Assembly (NCBI GenBank): GCA_002451165.1
Contig: DKBH01000080.1
Span: 1 to 64,000, forward strand
DNA length: 64,000 nt
Direction: 5' to 3'
Origin: Nitrospiraceae bacterium UBA6905
GTDB lineage: Bacteria > Nitrospirota > Thermodesulfovibrionia > Thermodesulfovibrionales > UBA6898
Positions 52,541 through 61,077 of this stretch are shown here, piece after piece. Under the pieces are notes generated by a model that made no database searches, was not told the DNA's origin, and saw nothing but the letters and a program-made list of their open reading frames with translations. A program made the translations under genes and the position numbers. Every line of letters begins with the position of its first letter. The stretch's first letter is position 1.

Positions 52541-54108
52541 AAATCACGACAGCTGCAGAAATGAGGGATATTGACCGTCTTGCCATGGAAAAATATGCTA
52601 TTCCCGGCCACGTCTTGATGGAACGGGCTGGTCTATCTGTCGCGCAGAAGGTTCGGGAACTCTTCGAAAAGAAAAAGATCATTGTTCTCGCCGGTGGCGG
52701 AAACAATGGCGGCGACGGCATTGCCGCTGCCCGCAATCTTCACAACTGGGGCTGGAACGTCAAGGTTCTCCTGATGCTCAGGGAAGACAAACTCAGTCCT
52801 GAATGTTTGACACAATACCGGATGGCAAAGCAGACCGGAGTTTCTGTTGAATTCAGAAAAGAAGTGAGTGATCGCGATCTTCATGGTGCTATAGTCATTG
52901 ATGCCTTACTTGGAACCGGCATTAATAAAGCCGTAACGTCTCCTATGACGGATGTGATCAGATTCCTGAATGAATCTTCGGCAAAGGTTATTTCGGTTGA
53001 CGTGCCGTCGGGCATATCATCAGATACCGGACAGTTAATGGGCGAAGCTGTTCGTGCAGATATTACCGTCACGTTCGGTCTCCCGAAGATCGGTCACATG
53101 CTCTTCCCCGGCGCGGATTATACCGGCAGTCTTTTTATCGAGGATATCGGATTCCCGGAAGTTCTGCTCAATAACGAACGGCTTACGACTGAAACCCTCG
53201 AACAGGATGCGATTTCTATGCTTATACCTGATCGGCCGAGGTATTCCCATAAGGGTGATTATGGTCACATTCTGATTGTAGCCAGTTCAAAAGGAAAGAC
53301 CGGTGCAGCAGTCATGGCAGCAGAAGCATGTCTTCGGTCTGGAGCTGGTTTGGTCACCATCGGCGTGCCTGAGACACTTGCCGAAATATTTCAAGCAAGG
53401 GCCAAAGAGGAAATGATATTGCCGCTCCCTGACACCGGTAAGGGTACCCTTTCTGCGAAGGCGACGGAAAGGGTAAAGGATTTCCTTACCCATAAAGCAG
53501 ATGTCCTTGCCATCGGACCGGGAATAACAGTGTGTGACGATACCTTTAATCTCGTGGTAAGCCTTCTCGAGACCTCGACGGTGCCGATGGTCCTGGATGC
53601 CGATGCGCTCAATGTAATAGGGGGAAGAAAAGAAATCTTCAGGAAGGTGAAGGCTCCCGTGGTTCTGACGCCGCATACAGGCGAGATGGCAAGACTGTTG
53701 GGTCCTGCTGGCGGAAAAGCTTCGAGAGAACGTGATGAAAATGATATCAGAAAACGGGTTGAGGCGGACAGGATTGGAATTGCGCGTACGTATACCAGAG
53801 AGACTGGGGTTACTCTGGTGCTGAAGGGAGTGCCTACCATAATTGCCGACCCTGAAGGTAGGATACTGGTCAATACCACGGGTAATCCGGGAATGGCTAC
53901 TGCAGGAGCTGGCGATGTCCTGACAGGTATGATTGCTGGCCTGCTTGGCCTCGGCATAAATCCGCTTGAAGCATCCTCTGCAGCTGTTTATCTTCATGGG
54001 CTTGCAGGAGATATTGCGACAAGAACAAGAGGAATGCATTCGCTCATTGCTTCCGACATCATTGGAGCTATTGGTGATGCATTCCTGCTCCTTGCTCACC
54101 ATGCATAG
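52537..54108 (+). CDS. nnr: Bifunctional NAD(P)H-hydrate epimerase/dehydratase
   Basis: 523 aa. N-terminal epimerase domain (about 1-215: IIVLAGGGNNGGDGIAAARN, SVDVPSGISSDTGQL) and C-terminal ADP/ATP-dependent dehydratase (about 225-510: HKGDYGHILIVASSKGKTGA, VLTPHTGEMARLLG, TGNPGMATAGAGDVLTGMIA). Repairs damaged NAD(P)HX. The AGAGDVLTG motif has Ala at a position often Ser/Thr. Overlaps pgeF by 8 bp. Confidence 0.96.
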   Translation: MKITTAAEMRDIDRLAMEKYAIPGHVLMERAGLSVAQKVRELFEKKKIIVLAGGGNNGGDGIAAARNLHNWGWNVKVLLMLREDKLSPECLTQYRMAKQTGVSVEFRKEVSDRDLHGAIVIDALLGTGINKAVTSPMTDVIRFLNESSAKVISVDVPSGISSDTGQLMGEAVRADITVTFGLPKIGHMLFPGADYTGSLFIEDIGFPEVLLNNERLTTETLEQDAISMLIPDRPRYSHKGDYGHILIVASSKGKTGAAVMAAEACLRSGAGLVTIGVPETLAEIFQARAKEEMILPLPDTGKGTLSAKATERVKDFLTHKADVLAIGPGITVCDDTFNLVVSLLETSTVPMVLDADALNVIGGRKEIFRKVKAPVVLTPHTGEMARLLGPAGGKASRERDENDIRKRVEADRIGIARTYTRETGVTLVLKGVPTIIADPEGRILVNTTGNPGMATAGAGDVLTGMIAGLLGLGINPLEASSAAVYLHGLAGDIATRTRGMHSLIASDIIGAIGDAFLLLAHHA

Positions 54109-54778
54109 GGTGATCGTACCGGATAACCTCCAATATGGTGTTACCGCATTTTTTTCCCATAAGAGTCTTGGTTGCAATGTCGACGAGATTGCGAAGTTCA
54201 GTGGTATCGACAAAAAACTGATCTATATGCCCTTACAGAAGCATACGGACAAGGTGCTCATTCTCGACACTGCCATGGAGCCGAAGATTGCAGATGCAGT
54301 TGTGACGAACAGAAAGGGCATTCTCATTGGGGTACAGGTCGCGGACTGCGTTCCCCTGCTTCTCCATGATCGACAAAAGAATGTTGCCGGCGTCATCCAT
54401 GCAGGGTGGCGCGGAACTGCCTTGTCCATCCTGAAGAATACCATCGACGTGATGAAAAGAAGGTTCATATGTCAACCGCAAGATATCATGATGGCTATTG
54501 GTCCTTCAATACGAGGCTGCTGCTATACGGTGGGACCTGAAGTATCCGAAGCTGTGGCCCATGCCAGCGGTGACCGGTCTTTATGCCTGATGAGGGGCGG
54601 TAAGCACTGCATCGACCTTGCCTTGGCCAACCGTGCGCAGGCGCTGAGTGCTGGCATCCCTGCATCCCACATTTGGATGTCTGATGAGTGTACATACTGT
54701 AAGCCTGACAAATATTTTTCTTACCGGTATGCAAAGGGTTCAACGGGCAGGCAGGCTGCCTTTATCGGCATGGCGTGA
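54101..54778 (+). CDS. pgeF: Purine nucleoside phosphorylase YfiH/LACC1 family
   Basis: 225 aa from ATG 54101 inside the nnr stop region; a longer frame would run through nnr. Polyphenol oxidase/laccase-like fold now known as a zinc-dependent purine nucleoside phosphorylase/adenosine deaminase: LIGVQVADCVPLLLHD, VIHAGWRGTALSIL, GPSIRGCCYTVGPEV and DECTYCKPDKYFSYR hold the zinc His/Cys ligands. In E. coli YfiH also acts on peptidoglycan precursors. Followed by an intergenic palindrome. Confidence 0.93.
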   Translation: MHRVIVPDNLQYGVTAFFSHKSLGCNVDEIAKFSGIDKKLIYMPLQKHTDKVLILDTAMEPKIADAVVTNRKGILIGVQVADCVPLLLHDRQKNVAGVIHAGWRGTALSILKNTIDVMKRRFICQPQDIMMAIGPSIRGCCYTVGPEVSEAVAHASGDRSLCLMRGGKHCIDLALANRAQALSAGIPASHIWMSDECTYCKPDKYFSYRYAKGSTGRQAAFIGMA

Positions 54779-54779
54779 A

Positions 54780-54794
54780 CGGCACGGCGTGCCG
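54780..54794. repeat. 15-bp palindrome after pgeF
   Basis: CGGCACG-G-CGTGCCG, immediately after the pgeF stop codon. No U-tract, so if it is a terminator it is weak. Confidence 0.5.
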
Positions 54795-54806
54795 GCAAGA
54801 ATTACC

Positions 54807-54835
54807 TTCACAAAACATTCCTAACATGTTAGAAT
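54807..54835 (+). promoter_or_regulatory. Promoter of CBS-domain gene with overlapping palindrome
   Basis: TTCACA, 17-nt spacer, TAGAAT. The spacer and -10 include the perfect 12-bp palindrome CTAACATGTTAG (54821-54832), which could be an operator. The predicted leader is about 17 nt. Confidence 0.5.
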
Positions 54836-54858
54836 CATTGAAAAAATAGAGGGTGACC

Positions 54859-55332
54859 ATGATAAGAGCTAGGGATATCATGACAAAGGATGTCACAACG
54901 GTTCCGGAGGATATGACCGTCGAAGCGTTAGGCCGGGTTTTTATCGAAAAAAGAATAAGCGGTGCTCCCGTACTTAACGACCAAAAAAAGATTGTCGGTA
55001 TAGTCACAGAGAACGATCTGGTACGGAAAAATAGCAGGCTCCACATACCTACGGTCGTGCGGATATTCGATGCCTTTGTCCCGCTCGGCAGATCGGAGCG
55101 CGTGGAAGAAGAGATACGAAGGATATCCGCCGCCACGGTTTCAGAGATTTGCTCACGCAACGTTGTTACGGTCGGTCCTGATGCCACGTTACAGGATGTA
55201 TCGTCTCTTATGTCCGAAAAGGGCATTCACCTTATACCCGTGCTTGATGCTGACCGTATCGTAGGAATTATCGGCAAGATAGACATCATTAGAGGGATGT
55301 TTGGTAACGCTGCTCAGCAGAAGCCCGGATGA
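54859..55332 (+). CDS. CBS-domain-pair protein
   Basis: 157 aa from ATG 54859 (GAGGG upstream; a GTG at 54853 is an alternative). Two CBS domains (about 1-60 with VPEDMTVEALGRVFIEKRIS, and 95-150 with VGPDATLQDVSSLMSEKGIH) and no catalytic partner. Stand-alone CBS pairs bind adenine nucleotides such as AMP/ATP or NAD and regulate partners unknown here. Overlaps tsaE by 32 bp. Confidence 0.9.
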   Translation: MIRARDIMTKDVTTVPEDMTVEALGRVFIEKRISGAPVLNDQKKIVGIVTENDLVRKNSRLHIPTVVRIFDAFVPLGRSERVEEEIRRISAATVSEICSRNVVTVGPDATLQDVSSLMSEKGIHLIPVLDADRIVGIIGKIDIIRGMFGNAAQQKPG

Positions 55333-55744
55333 AACCGAACATATCGGTTTCTTGGTTGGGAGAATGCTTACGGCAGGCATGATTGTTAAGATGTACGGTG
55401 ACCTCGGGGCAGGAAAGACAACCCTCGTGAAGGGGATTGCCCGTGCCCTAAGTATCCCGGTAGAATATGTGGTAAGTCCGAGCTATACCATTATTACGGA
55501 ATACGATAGTACACCGCGACTCCTGCATATTGATCTCTATCGGATAGAAGGCCGAAGCGACCTCGAGAGTACGGGCATCTGGGATGCCCTCAGTAACGAT
55601 GCCATAGCGGTAATTGAGTGGCCGGAGCACGCAGGAAACGAGCTTGCTGAAGGCGGCGTAGTGATACGCATTGAACATCGCAGCGAAAATGAACGCCTTA
55701 TAACCATAGAAGGGATTGATGAAGAACATTGGCATAATCTGTAA
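55301..55744 (+). CDS. tsaE: tRNA N6-threonylcarbamoyladenosine ATPase TsaE
   Basis: 147 aa from TTG 55301, 3 nt after AGAGGGA. P-loop YGDLGAGKTTLVKGIARAL, SPSYTIITEY, HIDLYRIEG and VIEWPEHA are standard. Needed for t6A37 formation with TsaB and TsaD, which are not in this window. The 3' end overlaps nadK. Confidence 0.95.
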   Translation: MVTLLSRSPDETEHIGFLVGRMLTAGMIVKMYGDLGAGKTTLVKGIARALSIPVEYVVSPSYTIITEYDSTPRLLHIDLYRIEGRSDLESTGIWDALSNDAIAVIEWPEHAGNELAEGGVVIRIEHRSENERLITIEGIDEEHWHNL

Positions 55745-56570
55745 GCTCAACCGGGATGAGCCGCGAGATATCCTTCGCCACTTGCTCCCGTGGATGCAGC
55801 AGAAAGGTTGTCAGGTCTTTGTAGACATCGAAACTGCCTCCCTTCTGGGCATTAGAGGTTATGATCGAAGAGAAATCCCTTCACGTGTGGAGGCTGTTCT
55901 CGTTCTCGGTGGCGATGGAACCATGCTCAGTGTAAACCGTCTTGTGGCGGGCATGGGGATACCGGTAATGGGTATAAACCTGGGGAGTCTTGGATTTCTT
56001 ACCGAGGTTAGCAAGGAAAATATCTATAGTGCCGTCGAGAAGATGCTCTCGGAGAGATGCACGGTTGAAGAACGTTTAATGCTCAAGGCAAAGATAGGTC
56101 GCGATGGCAAAATAATTGCCGACTATCTTGTACTGAACGACGCTGTGATTACGAAGGGTGCTCTGGCACGCATTATCGACCTGGAGACGTCAATAGACAA
56201 GACCTATGTCACGACATTCAAAGCTGATGGTTTGATTATATCAACGCCAACCGGATCAACTGCTTACTCGCTTTCCGCCGGTGGTCCGATTTTGTATCCG
56301 ACCCTCGAGTGCATTGTTCTGACGCCGATTTGTTCTCATACGCTTACTAATCGGCCGATTGTACTGCCTGACGAGATGTCAATCGAGGTTCGCTTAAAGT
56401 CGATCAGTGAAGACGTCTTTCTTACGCTGGACGGTCAGACGGGATGCTCTCTCAAGCCGGATGATGTGATCGAGATCTGCAAGGCTGAACATAAGGCAAA
56501 ACTTCTCGTGCATGGAGATAGGGGGTATTTTGATGTTCTCCGAACGAAACTCAAATGGGGGGAGCGATAA
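55719..56570 (+). CDS. nadK: NAD kinase
   Basis: 283 aa from ATG 55719 (AAGGG upstream). Phosphorylates NAD to NADP. Motifs: VLVLGGDGTMLSVNRL, INLGSLGFLTEV, NDAVITKGALARI and ADGLIISTPTGSTAYSLSAG. Overlaps tsaE by 26 bp. Confidence 0.97.
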   Translation: MKNIGIICKLNRDEPRDILRHLLPWMQQKGCQVFVDIETASLLGIRGYDRREIPSRVEAVLVLGGDGTMLSVNRLVAGMGIPVMGINLGSLGFLTEVSKENIYSAVEKMLSERCTVEERLMLKAKIGRDGKIIADYLVLNDAVITKGALARIIDLETSIDKTYVTTFKADGLIISTPTGSTAYSLSAGGPILYPTLECIVLTPICSHTLTNRPIVLPDEMSIEVRLKSISEDVFLTLDGQTGCSLKPDDVIEICKAEHKAKLLVHGDRGYFDVLRTKLKWGER

Positions 56571-56575
56571 CCGGC

Positions 56576-57289
56576 ATGCGTCTTCAGAGGGGAGATATTC
56601 AGGACCTTCTTACCTATTATCAGGCACTGGGATTTGAAGCTCTGCCGATTTCACTTGCTGCCATAAGAAATATCAAGCAGGATGTCGAAGCGGGAACTCA
56701 TGGTGTCGGCAGGAAATCACTTCTTGAAGATCTGAAAGAATATATTGGTGATTGCCAAAGATGCAAACTTGCGCAATATCGAACTAACCTTGTCTTCGGC
56801 GCAGGTAGTGCCAGTGCCCGATTGATGTTCATTGGTGAAGCCCCCGGCAAGGAAGAAGACCTTCAGGGATTGCCCTTCGTCGGAGACGCAGGAATGCTTC
56901 TGACACGACTCATCGTAAAAATGGGCATGAGAAGGGAAGATGTCTATATCGCAAATATACTCAAATGCAGGCCTCCCCTGAATCGCGACCCCGAAGATGA
57001 TGAGATCTCTGCGTGCCGGGAATTCATCGAAAAACAAATACGGATTATTCGACCACAGATCATCATGGCATTGGGACGAGTAGCGGCGCAGGTGCTTTTG
57101 GAGATGCCGAACCTCCGCATTACATCAGCTAGGGGTCATTTCTTTGATTATAAAGGAATACCAATCATGCCGACCTTCCATCCTGCATACCTGCTCAGGA
57201 ATCCCAAGGACAAAATCCTGACTTGGGCCGATGCTCAAAAGGTCATGGCGAAAATATCCTCCCTAACAGCAAGGCGAACTCATTCATGA
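56576..57289 (+). CDS. Uracil-DNA glycosylase, family 4
   Basis: 237 aa from ATG 56576 (GGGGGGAG upstream; an ATG at 56555 inside nadK is possible). Fe-S family-4 UDG: CQRCKLAQYRTN, FIGEAPGKEEDLQGLPFVG (motif A), NILKCRPPLNRDP with CREFIEK supplying further cluster cysteines, LGRVAAQVLL and PTFHPAYLLRNP (motif B). Excises uracil from DNA. The ~60-residue N-terminal region ahead of the cluster is longer than the minimal form and of unknown role. Confidence 0.93.
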   Translation: MRLQRGDIQDLLTYYQALGFEALPISLAAIRNIKQDVEAGTHGVGRKSLLEDLKEYIGDCQRCKLAQYRTNLVFGAGSASARLMFIGEAPGKEEDLQGLPFVGDAGMLLTRLIVKMGMRREDVYIANILKCRPPLNRDPEDDEISACREFIEKQIRIIRPQIIMALGRVAAQVLLEMPNLRITSARGHFFDYKGIPIMPTFHPAYLLRNPKDKILTWADAQKVMAKISSLTARRTHS

Positions 57290-57313
57290 TGCTGCATTGT
57301 TCCGGAGTCTGAG

Positions 57314-57811
57314 ATGGATATACTTTGGGCACCGTGGCGTATGGAATATATCAAATCACCATCAAGGCAAACTGCAGCCTGTGTGTTCTGTGAAAAACTT
57401 CGTGACAACAAAGACCGGGAAAATCTGCTCTTGCACAGAAGTTCATATTCCTTTGTCATTATGAACCCATTTCCCTATAACAATGGTCATCTCATGGTGT
57501 TGCCGAATGAGCATGTACCTGACATGATCAAACTGTCTGATGAAGTTTTGCTGGACTTCATCAAAACTACCCGTCTTTCCCTTAATTGTCTGAGATCTGC
57601 TTTGGCACCCGAAGGGTTCAACGTCGGGATAAACTTCGGTAAGGTCGCGGGGGCTGGGCTGGGAGAACATCTGCACCTGCATATTGTTCCGCGCTGGGCC
57701 GGAGATGCAAGTTTTATCACCGTGATTGGTGAGGCAAGGGTCATTCCGGAGCATGTGATCCGGACATACGATATGCTTATTGACACGTTTCGAAATCATT
57801 CTTCATTATGA
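57314..57811 (+). CDS. HIT-domain protein (Ap4A hydrolase/phosphorylase-like)
   Basis: 165 aa. Histidine triad GEHLHLHIVPRW, with a zinc-like CVFCEK near the N-terminus and NPFPYNNGHLMVLPNEH. This subtype (MDILWAPWRMEYI opening) acts on dinucleoside polyphosphates. Overlaps the SurA gene by 4 bp. Confidence 0.93.
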   Translation: MDILWAPWRMEYIKSPSRQTAACVFCEKLRDNKDRENLLLHRSSYSFVIMNPFPYNNGHLMVLPNEHVPDMIKLSDEVLLDFIKTTRLSLNCLRSALAPEGFNVGINFGKVAGAGLGEHLHLHIVPRWAGDASFITVIGEARVIPEHVIRTYDMLIDTFRNHSSL

Positions 57812-58767
57812 GGTGTGTAAGGCATACTTCGCCGCTTCTTCAGAAATTGCTGACAATAGCTTTTCTGTACTTTACGATGAGAGGTATCTGCCTTGGACTT
57901 ACCGTAGACAGAATGCTGGCAACGGTAAACAACAATCCCGTGACGCTTTCGGATTATAAGAAGTTCGTATTCCAGATAACGGGGACCGTCGCTTCTGATA
58001 ATGTTAATGAATATTATCTGAAGCTCTTGATAGAAGAAAAACTTGTTCTTCTTGAGGCAGTGAGAGCCGGTATCGATGCAACGGAAGAGGAGATTTTATG
58101 GAGTATGAATGACGCATTGAAGCAAAGGGGGCTGTTACCTCAGGATTTGGATAAAAAACTTTCCGATGAGGGTATAACCCTGACCGATTACCGTCAACTC
58201 ATAAGAAATCACATTGTAGCTTCGAAAATTATCGATAAGGAAGTCAATGCCAAGCTGATCGTTGATCCCGCAGACGTGCAACAGTTCTATGAGAGGAATC
58301 TGCAATTGTTCCAGGAAAGTCCCCAGAAAGTACTCGTAAAGGCAATCTACCTGAACCTCCATGACCATGCTTCCTTGACAGAGATTACGGATCTCAAGAT
58401 AAAGGTGCTCAGGCTTTCTGCTGATATCAAAAAGGGGGCATCTTTTGAGATGCTGGCCATGAAGTATACGGATGAGTCGCTGAAGAAAAGAGACGCAGTA
58501 CTGGGAGAATTTGAACGAGGCATGTTGATACCGGTACTTGATGAAGAAGTATTTACCCTAAAAGAAGGAGAAGTTAGTGAACCCGTCTGGACGAAGGATG
58601 GAGCGTACATTCTTAAAGTCATCAAAATTACTGAACCTCGCTATATGCCCTTTGAAACCGTAAAAGAACAGATTCGAGAACGGGTGTATGAACAGAAAAG
58701 GGAAGAGAAGTATAATGCATGGATGAAAGGCTTATGGGTCAATGCATCGGTCACCATGCTCCAATAA
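57808..58767 (+). CDS. SurA-like periplasmic foldase
   Basis: 319 aa. Signal-like N-terminus (LLTIAFLYFTMRGICLG), then VDRMLATVNNNPVTLSDYKK, as in SurA, a helical N-domain (EEEILWSMNDALKQRGLLPQ) and a parvulin domain (about residues 175-285: VLVKAIYLNLHDHA, GEFERGMLIPVLDEEVFTLK, EPVWTKDGAYILKVIKI). Third SurA-type protein in the window. Last gene of the CBS-to-SurA run. Confidence 0.87.
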   Translation: MRCVRHTSPLLQKLLTIAFLYFTMRGICLGLTVDRMLATVNNNPVTLSDYKKFVFQITGTVASDNVNEYYLKLLIEEKLVLLEAVRAGIDATEEEILWSMNDALKQRGLLPQDLDKKLSDEGITLTDYRQLIRNHIVASKIIDKEVNAKLIVDPADVQQFYERNLQLFQESPQKVLVKAIYLNLHDHASLTEITDLKIKVLRLSADIKKGASFEMLAMKYTDESLKKRDAVLGEFERGMLIPVLDEEVFTLKEGEVSEPVWTKDGAYILKVIKITEPRYMPFETVKEQIRERVYEQKREEKYNAWMKGLWVNASVTMLQ

Positions 58768-59040
58768 TTACATTTTTATTCAGGATTGCGGCACACAAAG
58801 GCGCTGATGCGAAAAAAGCGAGCGGCGTCATAGGCTCAGAAACTTGAACATGACATGAGATCGAGAGATATTCCAATTATTGTAGTTTATCGCTTCATGC
58901 CCCTGGATCATCAGGAGAAATTATTTTCATAGCACACAAGAATCTACAATACTTCGTAGTAAGAGCACTTAGTATTTTTCTTGCCCTTTGCCGACGACTT
59001 TATTAAGATGAAAAGAAACGTTATGTTTATGGAGGACTGT

Positions 59041-59307
59041 ATGCCAGCGAAGAAAACGGTAGTCTATGACTGTGATGTCTGCGGCACGGAAGTAACGGTG
59101 AACAGTGAAGGCATAAGCAATCTGAGTCCGATTTACTGTTGCGGTACTCCTTTGACCCTGCGTAAGAACAAACCTGCAAGAAAGATGGGAGAAAAGAGTA
59201 TAGCAACAAAAAAAGTTGCTAAGAAAAGATCTCCGAGAACAGCATCAGGAAAAGCATCTCTCCGGACAGCTAAAAAAGCGTTGGGAAAAAAGCGCATCAA
59301 GAGATAG
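59041..59307 (+). CDS. Desulforedoxin-like knuckle protein with lysine-rich tail
   Basis: 88 aa from ATG 59041 (TGGAGGA upstream). Residues ~9-40 read YDCDVCGTEVTVNSEG...YCCGTPLTL, the CxxC plus CC spacing of desulforedoxin/desulfoferrodoxin N-domains that bind one Fe or Zn. The remaining ~45 residues are Lys/Arg/Ala/Ser-rich (KKVAKKRSPRTASGKASLR), like histone-H1 or AT-hook tails, suggesting DNA or RNA binding. No desulfoferrodoxin catalytic domain. It lies 9 bp before nrdJ. Metal could be Fe (redox) or Zn (structural); function unknown. Confidence 0.75.
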   Translation: MPAKKTVVYDCDVCGTEVTVNSEGISNLSPIYCCGTPLTLRKNKPARKMGEKSIATKKVAKKRSPRTASGKASLRTAKKALGKKRIKR

Positions 59308-59316
59308 ACGACCTGG

Positions 59317-61029
59317 ATGGAGCTCAGCCACAATGCGCTTGCCGTTCTGAGCAGACGTTATCTGCTCAAAAATGGAGCAGGTCAGACGAAAGAGGCGCCG
59401 GAAGGACTCTTTAGAAGAGTTGCATCTTTTGTAGCTGCAGCCGAAGAGCATTACGGCAGCAGTGCTTCGGCGTGGGAAGAAAGATTTTATGCATTGATGG
59501 AGGATCTCCGGTTCCTTCCCAATTCGCCGACACTCATGAACGCAGGAAAACCTATAGCGCAGCTTTCTGCCTGTTTTGTCCTTCCGGTCGATGACTCCAT
59601 GAGGAGTATTTTTGATTCCCTTAAAAGCGCTGCGCTGATACTCCAGAGCGGTGGCGGAACGGGCTTTTCTTTTTCGCGCCTAAGGCCCCGTGCGGACATC
59701 GTGCATTCAACGGGAGGCAGTGCCAGCGGTCCCGTATCCTTCATGAAGGTGTTTAATACCGCTACGGAAGTGATTAAACAGGGCGGTGCACGCCGGGGTG
59801 CAAATATGGGAATCCTGAGGATCGACCACCCTGATATTATCGACTTTATCAGGGTAAAGAGGGACACGGGAGCGCTCGAGAACTTCAATATTTCTGTGGC
59901 AGTCACCGATGCCTTCATGCAGGCCCTGTATCATGATGCGGAATACGAGCTGATTAATCCTAGAACAAAACGTGTCACGTTTAGAGTTAAGGCTAAGAAT
60001 GTTTTTGACGAATTGGTCGAGAGCGCTTGGGAGACGGGCGACCCCGGCATCATCTTCATAGATGTGGTGAACCGCTCCAATCCTACGCCTCACATCGGCG
60101 ATATTGAGTCCACAAACCCCTGCGGAGAGCAGCCGCTTTTGCCATATGAAGCCTGCGTCTTGGGTTCGATCAATCTCGGCAAATATGTAATAAAAGCAAC
60201 AAATGGGGCCAGTATTGATTACGATGCGCTTTCAAGGGATATCCCGATTGCTGTTCGTTTTCTTGACGACGCGATTGATGCCACTTCCTTTCCCTTACCT
60301 GAAATTGAGCGCATGCACAAGGGAAATCGAAAAATCGGACTCGGTATTATGGGGTGGGCTGACGTGCTTATTGCTCTGGAACTACCGTATAACAGCCGTC
60401 GCTCGTTCCTTCTTGCAGAACGGTTCATGCAGTTCTTTGGCGACAGGGCAAAACAATGTTCTGAAGCACTTGCCCGGGAGCGAGGTGTATTTCCTAATTT
60501 CAGCGGGTCTGTCTATGATGTTGTTGGGATGCCGCGCGTCAGAAATGCGACGACAACGACGATTGCGCCAACGGGTACGCTTTCGATGATTGCCGGATGT
60601 TCGAGCGGCATTGAGCCGCTATTTTCTCTGGCGCATAAACGAATGGTGATGGGCACTGAATTTTCGGAGATTAATGTCGGATTTTTCGACATTGCCAGAG
60701 CAGGGGGATTCTACACCGAAGAATTGAGAAACCATATAGAGAAGTCGGGAACACTTCGAGGTCTCAGGGAAGTTCCCCCCCGTATTCGCCGCATCTATAG
60801 AACTGCACTCGAAATTCCCTATAAGGATCACATCGAGATGCAGGCAGCATTTCAGAAGTATACGGATAATGCCGTTTCAAAGACGATCAATATGCCTCGC
60901 AGTGCAAAAAAAGATGACGTTGCAGATGCCTTTCGATATGCGTATGAAAAAGGATGCAAGGGGGTAACCGTCTTCAGGTATGGCTCCCGAAAAAAGGGCG
61001 TGCTGCTTCGGTTTCAAGATGCCGACTGA
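59317..61029 (+). CDS. nrdJ: Adenosylcobalamin-dependent (class II) ribonucleotide reductase
   Basis: 570 aa. Reduces ribonucleotides using a cobalamin-derived radical; oxygen-independent. Motifs: [20 protein letters not shown] (first redox Cys), [36 protein letters not shown] with thiyl and second redox Cys, and [20 protein letters not shown]. The chain ends at [12 protein letters not shown], without the C-terminal CxxC tail that normally re-reduces the active site; this is an unusually short end. Confidence 0.95.
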   Translation: MELSHNALAVLSRRYLLKNGAGQTKEAPEGLFRRVASFVAAAEEHYGSSASAWEERFYALMEDLRFLPNSPTLMNAGKPIAQLSACFVLPVDDSMRSIFDSLKSAALILQSGGGTGFSFSRLRPRADIVHSTGGSASGPVSFMKVFNTATEVIKQGGARRGANMGILRIDHPDIIDFIRVKRDTGALENFNISVAVTDAFMQALYHDAEYELINPRTKRVTFRVKAKNVFDELVESAWETGDPGIIFIDVVNRSNPTPHIGDIESTNPCGEQPLLPYEACVLGSINLGKYVIKATNGASIDYDALSRDIPIAVRFLDDAIDATSFPLPEIERMHKGNRKIGLGIMGWADVLIALELPYNSRRSFLLAERFMQFFGDRAKQCSEALARERGVFPNFSGSVYDVVGMPRVRNATTTTIAPTGTLSMIAGCSSGIEPLFSLAHKRMVMGTEFSEINVGFFDIARAGGFYTEELRNHIEKSGTLRGLREVPPRIRRIYRTALEIPYKDHIEMQAAFQKYTDNAVSKTINMPRSAKKDDVADAFRYAYEKGCKGVTVFRYGSRKKGVLLRFQDAD

Positions 61030-61077
61030 TTTTCCTGATGTACCGCGAAGTTAGATTTTCTTGGGTAATGGCTTAGC

